Of a DNA stretch of 7,522 nt, positions 1 to 5,484 are shown in pieces. Under the pieces are notes generated by a model. It saw nothing but the letters and a program-made list of their open reading frames with translations, made no database searches and was not told the origin of the DNA. The stretch covers positions 1-7,522 of the forward strand of contig NZ_CALHIF010000011.1 of NCBI RefSeq assembly GCF_938030755.1. Direction: 5' to 3'. Source of the stretch: an uncultured Granulicatella sp. Lineage in GTDB: Bacteria > Bacillota > Bacilli > Lactobacillales > Aerococcaceae. A program made the position numbers and the translations under genes. Numbering within the stretch: the stretch's first letter is position 1; each line of letters starts with the position of its first letter.

Positions 1-104
1 TAATCACAGTGCTTTTAAATATTTTGCCCTGCCAAGAAAGGGAGATGGTGGAGGAGGATAAAAGGGACCGGTTCGAGCCAAGGTCTCTCACCTTTAAAGT
101 TCAA

Positions 105-138
105 AATGGGAGTAAGGGATAAATCCCCAACTCCCATT
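105..138 (+). other. 34-base near-palindrome (hairpin) in repeat unit 1
   Basis: The outer arms are AATGGGAGT (105-113) and ACTCCCATT (130-138), and the inner arms are GGGAT (116-120) and ATCCC (123-127). Short two-base internal loops separate them. As RNA this would form a 9+5 bp stem, with the inner AT pair probably opening into a TAAA loop. No clear T-run follows on the plus strand. On the minus strand the hairpin is followed by a short TTTT, so weak termination in that direction is possible. Confidence 0.75.
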
Positions 139-147
139 ATTTCACCT

Positions 148-176
148 TTAATCCTTTTTCCTTTTACTGCTACTAT
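148..176 (+). promoter_or_regulatory. Promoter-like element at the end of repeat unit 1
   Basis: TTAATC (148-153), a 17-base spacer, then TACTAT (171-176) preceded by TGC, which makes an extended -10 (TG-n-hexamer). Transcription would start around 183 and read into unit 2. The -35 match is weaker than in the other two copies. No evidence of activity beyond sequence. Confidence 0.4.
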
Positions 177-304
177 ATGAATCTAGCAAGGATTCTCCGT
201 AATCACAGTGCTTTTAAATATTGTGTCCTGCCAAGAAAGGGAGATGGTGGAGGAGGATAAAAGGGACCGGCTCGAGCCTGTAGTCTCTCGCCTTCAAAGT
301 TCAA

Positions 305-338
305 AATGGGAGTAAGGGATAAATCCCCAACTCCCATT
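305..338 (+). other. 34-base near-palindrome (hairpin) in repeat unit 2
   Basis: Same sequence and arms as in unit 1: AATGGGAGT (305-313) with ACTCCCATT (330-338), and GGGAT (316-320) with ATCCC (323-327). It lies exactly 200 bases downstream of the first copy. Confidence 0.75.
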
Positions 339-347
339 CATTCACCT

Positions 348-376
348 TTGATCCTGATTCCCATTACTGCTACTAT
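348..376 (+). promoter_or_regulatory. Promoter-like element at the end of repeat unit 2
   Basis: TTGATC (348-353), a 17-base spacer, TGC, then TACTAT (371-376): an extended -10 sigma-A-like arrangement with optimal spacing. The predicted start near 383 would transcribe unit 3 including its hairpins. Confidence 0.48.
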
Positions 377-504
377 AAGAACCCGATAACTCTTCTCCGT
401 AATCACAGTGCTTTTAAATATTGTGTCTTGCCAAGAAAGGGAGATGGTGGAGGAGGATAAAAGGGGACCGGTTCGAGCCAAGGTCTCTCGCCTTCTAAAT
501 TCAT

Positions 505-538
505 AATGGGAGTAAGGAATAAATTCCTAATCCCCATT
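505..538 (+). other. Hairpin in repeat unit 3 with compensatory change
   Basis: The inner arms are GGAAT (516-520) and ATTCC (523-527). Compared with GGGAT/ATCCC in units 1 and 2, the central G-C pair has become A-T by two coordinated substitutions, so pairing is kept. The outer arm ATCCCCATT (530-538) retains pairing to AATGGGAGT with one G-T wobble and one A-C mismatch. The coordinated change supports a paired structure, though three copies give limited statistical weight. Confidence 0.75.
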
Positions 539-547
539 CATTCACCT

Positions 548-576
548 TTGATCCTGACTCCCATTACTGCTACTAT
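548..576 (+). promoter_or_regulatory. Promoter-like element at the end of repeat unit 3, upstream of tmk
   Basis: TTGATC (548-553), a 17-base spacer, TGC, then TACTAT (571-576). The predicted start near 583 would give a leader of about 150 bases before the tmk start codon, crossing the truncated fourth repeat. It is therefore a candidate distal promoter for the tmk operon. Confidence 0.48.
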
Positions 577-599
577 AAGAACCCGATAACTCTTCAAAG

Positions 600-640
600 T
601 AATCACAGTGCTATTTTTTAATATTGTATCTTGCGAAGAA
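600..640 (+). repeat. Truncated fourth repeat copy
   Basis: Only the first ~40 bases of the unit are recognisable: TAATCACAGTGCT, then an expanded T-run, ATATTGTATCTTGC and GAAGAAAG. The sequence then diverges and the hairpins of the complete units are missing. A transcript starting from the promoter-like element in unit 3 would therefore read through this remnant into tmk without the structured part. Confidence 0.8.
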
Positions 641-669
641 AGTAGGATGGAAATCTGATGGGAATTTGG

Positions 670-701
670 TTTATTATAGGAGGAAAATAGCGTATAATAA
701 A
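670..701 (+). promoter_or_regulatory. Candidate proximal tmk promoter within a 9-bp inverted repeat
   Basis: A consensus -10 TATAAT lies at 693-698, with a weak -35 TTTATT at 670-675 at 17-base spacing. The same bases form an inverted repeat, TTTATTATA (670-678) and TATAATAAA (693-701), separated by 14 bases. The arms thus coincide with the -35 and -10 regions, which is operator-like, but AT-rich palindromes also arise by chance. The start would be near 705, giving a short leader that contains the tmk ribosome binding site GGAGG at 722-726. Confidence 0.45.
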
Positions 702-732
702 AAGAAGAAATTGAAAGGGATGGAGGATAACT

Positions 733-1380
733 ATGGAAGGATTGTTTATTACAATGGAAGGGCCGGATGGTGCTGGGAAAACAACAGTCATCAATCAACT
801 GATTCCTTTGTTACAAAAACATGCCTTAGTGGATATCGTTTCAACAAGAGAGCCTGGTGGAAGTCGAATCGCAGAAGATATTCGAAAAGTGATTCTGGAT
901 GTGAATAATACCGAAATGGACGAAAGAACAGAAGCCATTTTATATGCAGCAGGACGCCGTCAGCACTTAAAAGATCGTATTTTACCGAATTTGGAAAAAG
1001 GGAACATTGTATTTTGTGACCGATTTGTAGATAGCTCATTAGTGTATCAAGGGGTTGCTCGTGGGATTGGAGTAGAGGAAGTAGCTGAACTGAATCGATT
1101 TGCCACAGATGGACTTTCGCCGAGTACGACACTGTATTTAGATGTGCCTGCCGAAGTTGGTTTAGAGCGAATTCATAAAGCAAGAGGCAATCGTCAGTTT
1201 GACCGATTAGACCAAGAAGGTTTGAGTTTCCATACGATGGTTCGAGAAGGGTATTTAGAATTACTAAAGAAATATCCTGAAAGAATGGTTTCCATTGATG
1301 CGACTCAAACGATTGAAGAAGTGGTTAATGAGTGTTTCAAAGTGTTAGTAGAACGTTACCCAAATTATTTTACAAGATAG
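733..1380 (+). CDS. tmk: Thymidylate kinase (dTMP kinase)
   Basis: Phosphorylates dTMP to dTDP with ATP, the committed step for dTTP supply in the cytoplasm. At 215 residues it matches the usual bacterial length. The P-loop GPDGAGKTT is at residues 10-18. TREPGGS follows near residue 38, the DRF motif with SSLVYQG near residue 96, and an arginine-rich LID segment (ARGNRQFDRLD) near residue 150. The ATG at 733 is chosen because GGAGG sits seven bases upstream and the protein then begins MEGLFITMEGPDG, as in the family. It is the first gene of an operon with darA, holB and yabA, an order conserved in Firmicutes. Candidate promoters lie at 548-576 and 670-698. Nothing is odd in the protein itself; the unusual part is the repeat array upstream. 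Confidence 0.97.
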   Translation: MEGLFITMEGPDGAGKTTVINQLIPLLQKHALVDIVSTREPGGSRIAEDIRKVILDVNNTEMDERTEAILYAAGRRQHLKDRILPNLEKGNIVFCDRFVDSSLVYQGVARGIGVEEVAELNRFATDGLSPSTTLYLDVPAEVGLERIHKARGNRQFDRLDQEGLSFHTMVREGYLELLKKYPERMVSIDATQTIEEVVNECFKVLVERYPNYFTR

Positions 1381-1391
1381 GAGAATGAAAA

Positions 1392-1721
1392 ATGAAATTA
1401 TTAATTGCTATTGTACAAGATAAAGATGCACACTTATTAGGAGATGAGTTCGCACAAGCTAATATTCGTGCGACTCGTTTATCAACAACTGGGGGATTCC
1501 TACGTGCAGGAAATACGACTTTCCTGATCGGTATCGAAGAAGAAAGAGTAGATGAAGCATTAGACATCATTAAAGAAAACTGCCAATCACGTGAACAAAT
1601 GACAATTCCTCCTGTTCATATTGATAGCATGTTAGATAGCGCAATTGCTACACCTGTTTCTGTTCGAGTAGGTGGGGCTACGGTATTTGTTTTACCAGTA
1701 GACGCATTCTTACGTTTCTAA
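1392..1721 (+). CDS. darA: Cyclic-di-AMP-binding PII-like protein DarA (PstA/YaaQ)
   Basis: Small trimeric signal protein of the PII-like fold that binds the second messenger c-di-AMP in the cytoplasm; its downstream target is not settled in the family. The 109 residues match the family length. It begins MKLLIAIVQDKDA, has the signature TRLSTTGGFLRAGNTTFLIG at about residues 28-47 (the ligand-binding loop region), and ends with VRVGGATVFVLPVDAFLRF, the typical C-terminal strand. The start has an AGGAG sequence eleven bases after the tmk stop region. An upstream ATG at 1385 is out of frame. It lies between tmk and holB as in Bacillus, Listeria and Enterococcus, and its presence argues against a Streptococcus host. 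The linkage is by conserved operon rather than known pathway. Confidence 0.95.
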   Translation: MKLLIAIVQDKDAHLLGDEFAQANIRATRLSTTGGFLRAGNTTFLIGIEEERVDEALDIIKENCQSREQMTIPPVHIDSMLDSAIATPVSVRVGGATVFVLPVDAFLRF

Positions 1722-1722
1722 G

Positions 1723-2682
1723 ATGAAAAAGAAGCAAGAAGCATTTATTCGTACAATTGATAATGGGCAACTTAGCCATGCCTATTTGTTCGAAGGAGCA
1801 AAAGGGATTGGAAAATCAGAAATGGCGAAAGAAATTGCTAAAATACTAAACTGTACGAATCGAAACGTTGGAGAAGGTGCTTGTCAGGTTTGCGAACATT
1901 GTCTGCGAATTGAGCATGGAAACTTTCCCGATTATATTGTTGTGGAGCCAGAAGGGACTACGATTAAAGTAGATCAAATCCGTTCCTTAAAGACACAATT
2001 AACGAAAACAGCAATGGAATCTAGTGCGATTATTTGTGTGATTCATGCGGTAGATACATTGACTCCAGGTGCTGCCAATAGTTTACTAAAATTTTTAGAA
2101 GAACCAACAGGGAATATTCACTTTATTTTATTAACGGAGCAATTAAGTAAGGTGCTCATTACCATTCAATCTCGTTGTCAAATTATCAGGTTTCAATCCA
2201 ATCACGAGGACATAGTGAATGGTCTTTTAAAGGAGAAAGGGGCTTCTAACGCGACTGCTCAGCTAGTATCGCAGTTGACCAATAGTGCAGAACAAGCTGT
2301 ATTATTATTGGAAAGTGAAAGCTTTGGACAAATCCGTCAAGAAAGTTGGAATTGGTTTGTTCGTATCTTTACGAATCGAGCGATGGCTTTTATTACGATT
2401 CAATCGCAAGTTCTTCCGCTGTTAGTTTCTAAAGTGGAAAGTGAGCAATTTTTAACGTTATTGCAACTTTATATACGAGATGCACTTCTTTGTGCGCAAG
2501 GGTTAGAAGGACAACTGATTCAAAGTGATAAGATTGCGACTCTGAGAACTATTGCTGGAAAACTGAGTGTGAAGCAATGGATTCAAGAACATGAAAAAAT
2601 GACAAAGGCTCTCTCCAAAATACAATCCAATGTAGGAGTTCAGGCCGTATTAGAACAATGGGTTTTACAAATCCCAAAATGA
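1723..2682 (+). CDS. holB: DNA polymerase III delta' subunit
   Basis: Subunit of the clamp loader that opens the beta sliding clamp and places it on primed DNA. At 319 residues it fits the family. The AAA+ Walker A GAKGIGKS is at residues 25-32. A zinc-binding set of Cys44, Cys54, Cys57 and Cys60 follows, then PGAANSLLKFLEEP and the SRC motif near residue 149 that supplies the arginine finger. The usual HPD triplet reads F-P-D here (residues 68-70). The start ATG lies one base after the darA stop and lacks a clear Shine-Dalgarno sequence, so it is probably translated by coupling to darA. The N-terminus before LSHAYLFEG is short but acceptable. The next gene is yabA, without the ricT gene that usually intervenes. 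Confidence 0.95.
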   Translation: MKKKQEAFIRTIDNGQLSHAYLFEGAKGIGKSEMAKEIAKILNCTNRNVGEGACQVCEHCLRIEHGNFPDYIVVEPEGTTIKVDQIRSLKTQLTKTAMESSAIICVIHAVDTLTPGAANSLLKFLEEPTGNIHFILLTEQLSKVLITIQSRCQIIRFQSNHEDIVNGLLKEKGASNATAQLVSQLTNSAEQAVLLLESESFGQIRQESWNWFVRIFTNRAMAFITIQSQVLPLLVSKVESEQFLTLLQLYIRDALLCAQGLEGQLIQSDKIATLRTIAGKLSVKQWIQEHEKMTKALSKIQSNVGVQAVLEQWVLQIPK

Positions 2683-2701
2683 AGAAAGAGGAGGTGCGTG
2701 A

Positions 2702-3046
2702 ATGCCAAATAGACAGTTATATGATCGAATCGAAAAATTAACGAAACAAACATTATTGCAACTGCATGAGCTAGAGCAGATTTCTTTGGAATTACAAAAG
2801 GTCATAGAAGAAAATCATAATTTGATTATGGAAAATCACCACTTGAAAGATCGTTTGGATGCGATGAATTCAAGCACGCACATCTCGAATCAAGTTGTTG
2901 AGAAAAAAGAACGTAGTCAATCTGTGATTAATTTAGAGAATATTTATAATCAAGGGTTCCATATTTGTAATTTATATTATGGAAAACGTAGAGAAAATGA
3001 CGAGAATTGCATGTTTTGCACCGAAATCTTATTTGGTGAACATTAA
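2702..3046 (+). CDS. yabA: Replication initiation control protein YabA
   Basis: Negative regulator of chromosomal replication initiation that binds DnaA and the sliding clamp DnaN. At 114 residues it is typical. An N-terminal heptad-rich helix (about residues 3-55, rich in L, E, Q) should form the coiled-coil tetramerisation domain. A polar linker follows, then the C-terminal zinc domain with His87, Cys89, Cys103 and Cys106 (pattern FHICNLYYG...CMFC), the H-C-C-C set expected for YabA. A strong AGAGGAGG (2687-2694) lies seven bases before the ATG. It is the last gene of the tmk operon, 19 bases after holB, and is followed by an intrinsic terminator. Confidence 0.96.
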   Translation: MPNRQLYDRIEKLTKQTLLQLHELEQISLELQKVIEENHNLIMENHHLKDRLDAMNSSTHISNQVVEKKERSQSVINLENIYNQGFHICNLYYGKRRENDENCMFCTEILFGEH

Positions 3047-3094
3047 ATCTTGGAAGAAAGCAAGATAGTCATAGAAAATACCAATAAAGTCATC

Positions 3095-3124
3095 AAGAGA
3101 GCCTATCGAAGGATAGGCTCTTTT
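3095..3124 (+). terminator. Intrinsic terminator after yabA
   Basis: Perfect stem GAGCCTATC (3099-3107) and GATAGGCTC (3112-3120) with GAAG loop, extended by AAGA upstream pairing with the TTTT tract at 3121-3124. It ends the tmk-darA-holB-yabA operon. The T-tract is short and is followed at once by the -10 of the next operon. Confidence 0.88.
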
Positions 3125-3132
3125 GTTATAAT
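3104..3132 (+). promoter_or_regulatory. Promoter of the sulfatase operon (extended -10)
   Basis: Consensus TATAAT at 3127-3132 preceded by TGT (extended -10). At 17-base spacing the -35 would be TATCGA (3104-3109), a poor match that lies inside the terminator stem, so activity would rely on the extended -10. The predicted start near 3139 leaves a leader of about 29 bases carrying a GGAGG ribosome binding site shortly before the ATG at 3168. No operator-like inverted repeat was seen. Confidence 0.6.
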
Positions 3133-3167
3133 AGGAGTGACTTTGTTTTATAGATGGAGGATAAAAA

Positions 3168-4631
3168 ATGGTAAAACAAGATAAAAAACCAAATGTCATC
3201 TTAATTGTCGTAGATCAAATGCGTTCCGATGCATTGTCGATGAACCGTGAAGATGATTTAGTGGTTACACCCACATTAGACATGATGGCGAGTATGGGCT
3301 ATAACTTTGAAAATGCGTATTCACCAGTACCGAGTTGCGTACCGGCAAGAGCAGCCCTTTTAACAGGGATGGATCAAGCTTCTAATGGTCGAGTGGGCTA
3401 TGAGGATGAAGTTCCTTGGAACTATACGAACACGCTCCCTCAAACCTTTAAAGATTTAGGGTATCAAACAGAATGTATCGGGAAAATGCATGTATATCCA
3501 AGTCGTAAAAGATTAGGCTTTGATCATGTTCTCTTACATGATGGCTACTTACATGTCGACCGTAAGTACAATAAAGCGTATGGGGAAACGTTTGAACATT
3601 CGAGTGATTATTTAGACTGGATTAAAAAAGAACTTGGAAGCGATGCGGATATCATTGATGATGGAGCAAACTGCAATTCTTGGGATGTTCGTCCCTTTGA
3701 TTGGTCAGAAAAATATCATCCAACGAATTGGATTGTCAGCGAGAGCATTCGCTTCTTGAAGAGACGTGACCCAAGCGTTCCGTTCTTCTTGAAGATGTCT
3801 TTTGAGAAACCTCATGCGCCGTTAAATCCTCCTCAATACTTCTTTGATTTATATATGCAAAAGCTGGATGAAAACCTAGATTTACATATCGGAAACTGGG
3901 AAAAATTGGAAGAAAAAATTCCAAGTCTCTATGCAAAACGTGGAAAAATTCCTAAAGATGCTCAAAAGCGAATGATTGCTGCATATTATGCGTTAATCAC
4001 CCATATCGATAATCAATTAAGTCGCTTCCTAACAGCTGTGGAAGAGTTTGATTTATTAGAAAATACGATTTTTTGGTTTGTGAGTGATCATGGGGATCAA
4101 TTAGGGGAACACTATTTATTCAGAAAAGGATATCCATACCAAGGAAGTATCAAGATTCCTGCTTTCATTTTCGACCCAGGTAATTTGATTGCGGGGACTA
4201 AGAAGAGTGTCAAACAGCTCATCAAGATTCAGGACGTATTCCCTTCCCTTGTCGAGTTAGCAACAGGCAATACCGTACAAACTGACGGAAAGAGTGTGCG
4301 TCAATTATTGTTTGGTGAATTTGCAGGTTGGCGAAATGAATTCCATGGTGAACATAGCCTAGGGGTTGATTCGAGTCAATATATTTTAACCGATGAATGG
4401 AAATTTATCTGGTTCCCTGTAACCAATGAGTTCCAATTATTCCATATGACGGAAGATCCAAATGAAAAATGGAATCTGATTGCAGAAGAAAAATATACTT
4501 CATTGATTCACGAATTTAAAGTGAAACTTGCTCGTTATTTGGAAGGACGAGAAGAGGGATTTGTTCAAGAGGGCAAACTTTGCCCAGTTCCATTAGAGAA
4601 AATTGTGTCTACATTAAAAGGAGGAGAGTAG
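3168..4631 (+). CDS. Sulfatase-superfamily hydrolase, formylglycine type, cytoplasmic
   Basis: Alkaline-phosphatase-superfamily enzyme expected to hydrolyse a sulfate ester (or a related phospho-ester). It has 487 residues. The formylglycine site is SCVPARAALLTG with Cys57 and Arg61 of the CxPxR motif. Other active-site candidates are Asp16 and Gln17 (VVDQMRSD), Lys106 and His108 (GKMH), His216 (KPHAP), Asp307 and His308 (SDHGDQLGEH) and Lys320. The D, Q, D, H metal-ligand set resembles choline sulfatase and phosphonate monoester hydrolase rather than the D, D, D, N set of many arylsulfatases. There is no signal peptide, so it should act in the cytoplasm on an imported substrate. It is the first gene of an operon with its FGE activator and an exporter, which favours a sulfur substrate. 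The natural substrate cannot be told from sequence. Confidence 0.92.
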   Translation: MVKQDKKPNVILIVVDQMRSDALSMNREDDLVVTPTLDMMASMGYNFENAYSPVPSCVPARAALLTGMDQASNGRVGYEDEVPWNYTNTLPQTFKDLGYQTECIGKMHVYPSRKRLGFDHVLLHDGYLHVDRKYNKAYGETFEHSSDYLDWIKKELGSDADIIDDGANCNSWDVRPFDWSEKYHPTNWIVSESIRFLKRRDPSVPFFLKMSFEKPHAPLNPPQYFFDLYMQKLDENLDLHIGNWEKLEEKIPSLYAKRGKIPKDAQKRMIAAYYALITHIDNQLSRFLTAVEEFDLLENTIFWFVSDHGDQLGEHYLFRKGYPYQGSIKIPAFIFDPGNLIAGTKKSVKQLIKIQDVFPSLVELATGNTVQTDGKSVRQLLFGEFAGWRNEFHGEHSLGVDSSQYILTDEWKFIWFPVTNEFQLFHMTEDPNEKWNLIAEEKYTSLIHEFKVKLARYLEGREEGFVQEGKLCPVPLEKIVSTLKGGE

Positions 4632-4632
4632 C

Positions 4633-5484
4633 ATGAACTATATTCCTTTAAAAGCAGGCACTTTCCAAATGGGAGATGCTGAAAATAGAGGATTTATTGA
4701 AGATCACGAATCTCCTTGCGTGACAAAAGAAGTTCAAGCGTTTGAAATGGCTGAGACGACGGTAACGAATGAAGAGTTTAAACGATTTGTAGATGAGACA
4801 GGCTATCAAACAACAGCAGAACTCAACGGGGATTCTTACGTATTTCATTTGCTTGTGTCTCCAGAGAAAAGAGAAGACTATTCTCATGTATCTGGTTCTC
4901 CTTGGTGGCTATTGGTACCTGGAGCTTGTTGGAGGCATCCGTTTGGACCAGAGTCATCGATTGAGGAAATATTAGATCATCCAGTTGTTCATGTATCTCT
5001 TAAAGATTCGTTGGCTTATTGTGAGTGGGCTGGAGCTGGGCTTCCAACCGAAACACAGTGGGAATATGCTGCTCGTGGTGGGACGTCTACTCAGTATCCA
5101 TGGGGAGAAGAGCTTGAACAAGACGAGAAATTCCATGCGAATACTTGGCAAGGAGAGTTTCCAAATCAAAATAGTGAACTAGATGGCTTTTTAGGAACGG
5201 CTCCTGTAAAGAGTTTTGAACCTAATGGATACGGCTTATATCAAATGATTGGGAATGTATGGGAGTGGTGCATAAATCATCGAGGGATTCCTTTTGAAGA
5301 TATCGAAGCAAATGCCAAAGCGCCTCTAAATCTTGAGGTAGAGTATGCCATTCGAGGGGGCTCGTTCTTATGTCATTGTTCTTATTGCAATCGATACCGT
5401 GTTGCAGCAAGAAATGGATCTCCTTGGGATTCTACATCGAGTCATTTAGGATTTAGATGTATTCGAACGCTTGGAGGGCAATAA
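4633..5484 (+). CDS. Formylglycine-generating enzyme (FGE/SUMF1 type)
   Basis: Oxygen- and copper-dependent enzyme that oxidises the CxPxR cysteine of sulfatases to formylglycine; its client is almost certainly the adjacent hydrolase. The 283 residues cover the whole FGE-sulfatase domain: an early GTFQMGD, TVTNEEFKRFVDETGYQT, HPVVHVSLKDSLAYCEWAG, LPTETQWEYAARGG with YPWG, then NGYGLYQMIGNVWEWC and RGGSFLC. The catalytic cysteine pair is Cys247 and Cys252 in the motif C-H-C-S-Y-C-N-R-Y-R, followed by GFRC. The middle Cys249 sits where homologues I can recall have Arg, Glu or similar. The complete C-terminal motif argues for a true FGE rather than an EgtB-like or unrelated member of the fold. 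No signal peptide, matching the cytoplasmic client. It starts one base after the hydrolase stop with GGAGG inside that gene's end. Confidence 0.93.
   Translation: MNYIPLKAGTFQMGDAENRGFIEDHESPCVTKEVQAFEMAETTVTNEEFKRFVDETGYQTTAELNGDSYVFHLLVSPEKREDYSHVSGSPWWLLVPGACWRHPFGPESSIEEILDHPVVHVSLKDSLAYCEWAGAGLPTETQWEYAARGGTSTQYPWGEELEQDEKFHANTWQGEFPNQNSELDGFLGTAPVKSFEPNGYGLYQMIGNVWEWCINHRGIPFEDIEANAKAPLNLEVEYAIRGGSFLCHCSYCNRYRVAARNGSPWDSTSSHLGFRCIRTLGGQ

Larger units (their letters stand above)
1..199 (+). repeat. Tandem non-coding repeat, unit 1 of about 3.2
   Basis: First visible copy of a 199-200 bp unit that begins TAATCACAGTGCTTTTAAAT. It may be preceded by further copies outside the window. In order the unit contains a purine-rich stretch with a Shine-Dalgarno-like GGAGGAGG, a hairpin formed by GGGACC (64-69) and GGTCTC (82-87) with GGTTCGAGCC at its tip, a CU-rich segment, a 34-base near-palindrome at 105-138, and a promoter-like sequence at 148-176. 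The ATG-started reading frame at 46 (M-V-E-E-D-K-R) does not stay in the same frame in the other copies because of single-base indels, so the unit looks non-coding. This copy differs from units 2 and 3 mainly in its last third. I do not recognise the family. Confidence 0.93.
200..399 (+). repeat. Tandem non-coding repeat, unit 2
   Basis: Second copy, beginning at the same TAATCACAGTG word and 200 bp long. The hairpin tip here is the perfect palindrome GGCTCGAGCC (269-278) in place of GGTTCGAGCC, which turns a G-T pair into a G-C pair. The outer stem is GGGAC (263-267) with GTCTC (283-287). The 34-base near-palindrome lies at 305-338 and is identical to that of unit 1. A one-base deletion relative to units 1 and 3 precedes the hairpin tip, and an extra base follows it. 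Its final ~60 bases are almost identical to those of unit 3, with one T/C change up to the last few bases, suggesting recent duplication or gene conversion between these two. Confidence 0.95.
400..599 (+). repeat. Tandem non-coding repeat, unit 3
   Basis: Third copy, 200 bp, starting at TAATCACAGTG. It has an extra G in the GGGGACC arm (463-469), pairing with GGTCTC (482-487). Its near-palindrome at 505-538 carries coordinated changes compared with units 1 and 2. The final junction reads TCTTCAAAG where unit 2 has TCTTCTCCG. It ends with the promoter-like element (548-576) closest to tmk. No conserved reading frame is present on either strand. Confidence 0.95.

Noticed and set aside
64..87. 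tRNA-like T-arm (GGTTCGAGCC)
   Set aside because: It contains TTCGA, but the flanks do not form a 5-bp T stem around a 7-base loop and no acceptor, D or anticodon arm is present.
46..123. Short ATG-started reading frame in the repeat (M-V-E-E-D-K-R...)
   Set aside because: The frames diverge after seven shared residues because of one-base indels between units and end at different stops. The spacing from the purine-rich stretch to the ATG is too short for a good ribosome binding site.
1..640. CRISPR array
   Set aside because: The repeat period is 200 bp with homology across the whole unit, and there are no short repeats alternating with unique spacers.
1..732. T-box or other known leader riboswitch upstream of tmk
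   Set aside because: No antiterminator motif such as GGGTGGNACCGCG and no terminator before tmk was seen. The copy next to tmk is truncated before the structured part.
791..1183. Minus-strand open frame inside tmk
   Set aside because: It lies wholly antisense to the clear tmk coding region, has no ribosome binding site and shows no recognisable motif.
4793..5182. Alternative-frame open frames inside the FGE gene
   Set aside because: They overlap a gene with complete family motifs and read as low-complexity shadows of it.
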